A DNA stretch of 15,394 nucleotides from an uncultured Gemmatimonadota bacterium. Lineage in GTDB: Bacteria; Gemmatimonadota; Gemmatimonadetes; Gemmatimonadales; GWC2-71-9. The stretch covers positions 1-15,394 of the forward strand of contig CAMLHU010000019.1 of NCBI GenBank assembly GCA_946479825.1, read 5' to 3'. The translations under genes and the position numbers were made by a program. The notes beneath the pieces were generated by a model, which saw nothing but the letters and a program-made list of their open reading frames with translations, did no database searches and was not told the origin of the DNA. Of the stretch, positions 14,972 to 15,394 are shown in pieces (within the stretch, counting starts at the first letter, position 1; the number at the start of each line of letters is the position of its first letter).

Positions 14972-15394
14972 TCAGCGATGCTGCGCGATGATGTCGAGCA
15001 GCGCGTCGCCGTGCTTGAGCAACGTCTTGGGTCCGACGCCTGGCAGGCGGGCCAGCTCGCCGCGGGTGACGGGGAGCGCCTCCGCGATCCGGCGAAGGAC
15101 GGCATCCGGGAGCACGACATATTCGGGGATCCCGGCCGAGGCCGCGACCTCGCCGCGCCAGGCGAGGATCGCCTGCCCGACCGGGGACGATTCGGGAGGC
15201 GCGGACGCGGCGGTCCCGTCGACGCCAAGCGCGCCGAGGAGCACGCCGCCGTGCCGCTCGGCCACCCAGGCGCCGACGCCGGGGACCTCGGCGAGCGCCG
15301 CCACGGTGGCGGGCGGGTCCGCCGCGAGCCGCGCCAGGGTGGCCGGCGAAAGGAGCGCGGTGGCCGACCGCCCGGTCAGGTGGCGGGCGGCGCG
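14972..15394 (-). CDS. C-terminal part of a tandem-HRDC protein, probably RecQ-type helicase
   Basis: The frame enters from beyond the window edge (no stop through 15394) and ends at TGA 14972, giving about 140 C-terminal residues. It contains two HRDC-like modules. The first is seen only as its C-terminal half: LSPATLARLAADPPATVAAL followed by VPGVGAWVAERHG. The second is complete: AILAWRGEVAASAGIPEYVV, LPDAVLRRIAEALPV, LARLPGVGPKTLLKHGDALL. The V/LPGVG helix-hairpin and its spacing define HRDC domains, which bind nucleic acid at the C-terminus of RecQ helicases and RNase D. Because helicase motifs lie outside the window, RecQ is an inference; RNase D, which also carries tandem HRDC domains, is the main alternative. 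An internal GTG at 15304 is not a plausible start because homology continues upstream. Confidence 0.85.
   Translation of the reverse strand, partial: RAARHLTGRSATALLSPATLARLAADPPATVAALAEVPGVGAWVAERHGGVLLGALGVDGTAASAPPESSPVGQAILAWRGEVAASAGIPEYVVLPDAVLRRIAEALPVTRGELARLPGVGPKTLLKHGDALLDIIAQHR

Overview
The window is high-GC bacterial chromosome, densely packed, with short intergenic gaps and frequent 4-base ATGA overlaps. Secretion signals ending in LAAQ/RAQ/QAQ, lipoboxes of the LAGC type, a beta-barrel protein opening with an AGARAAGMGG-type segment and paired imidazolonepropionase-like amidohydrolases all fit a Gemmatimonadota (Gemmatimonadetes) genome. That assignment is inference from protein style; there is no rRNA or marker tree here. 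I see no prophage, CRISPR array, transposase or integrase.

Left part (minus strand, 1-5189). A tRNA-Leu(CAA) is followed by a lipoprotein, an outer-membrane barrel protein and the N-terminal 348 residues of a leucyl aminopeptidase (PepA, cut by the window edge). Upstream lies a tight three-gene unit: ECF sigma factor, membrane anti-sigma factor with an HxxxCxxC zinc motif, and a periplasmic Spy/CpxP-like LTxxQ protein. This looks like an envelope-stress or ligand-sensing module.

Middle part (plus strand, 5262-9388). A cytosolic glycerophosphodiester phosphodiesterase is followed after one base by a secreted protein of unknown function. Then come two amidohydrolase-fold proteins joined by an ATGA overlap. 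The first is a lipoprotein with a full set of metal ligands. The second is exported but has lost every metal ligand I can align, so the pair looks like an enzyme with a pseudoenzyme partner. The strand switch at 9389-9500 holds a long imperfect hairpin built from a GAGCTAG heptad repeat.

Right part (minus strand, 9489-15394). A small coiled-coil protein is followed by the conserved cluster rng/rne - rplU - rpmA, with a clear promoter before rplU and a clear rho-independent terminator after rpmA. The RNase E/G protein carries a disordered insertion of about 185 residues inside its S1 domain and has a possible leader of about 325 nt. Next are a MOSC (YiiM-like) protein and an acyl-CoA dehydrogenase. 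The dehydrogenase frame has no stop where the family should end, and the MOSC frame has no ATG/GTG/TTG where it should begin, so the junction is anomalous. The window ends in the C-terminus of a protein with tandem HRDC domains, probably a RecQ-type helicase.

No single previously undescribed system is proven. The strongest candidates are the active/inactive amidohydrolase pair, the ECF/anti-sigma/LTxxQ module and the dehydrogenase-MOSC junction.
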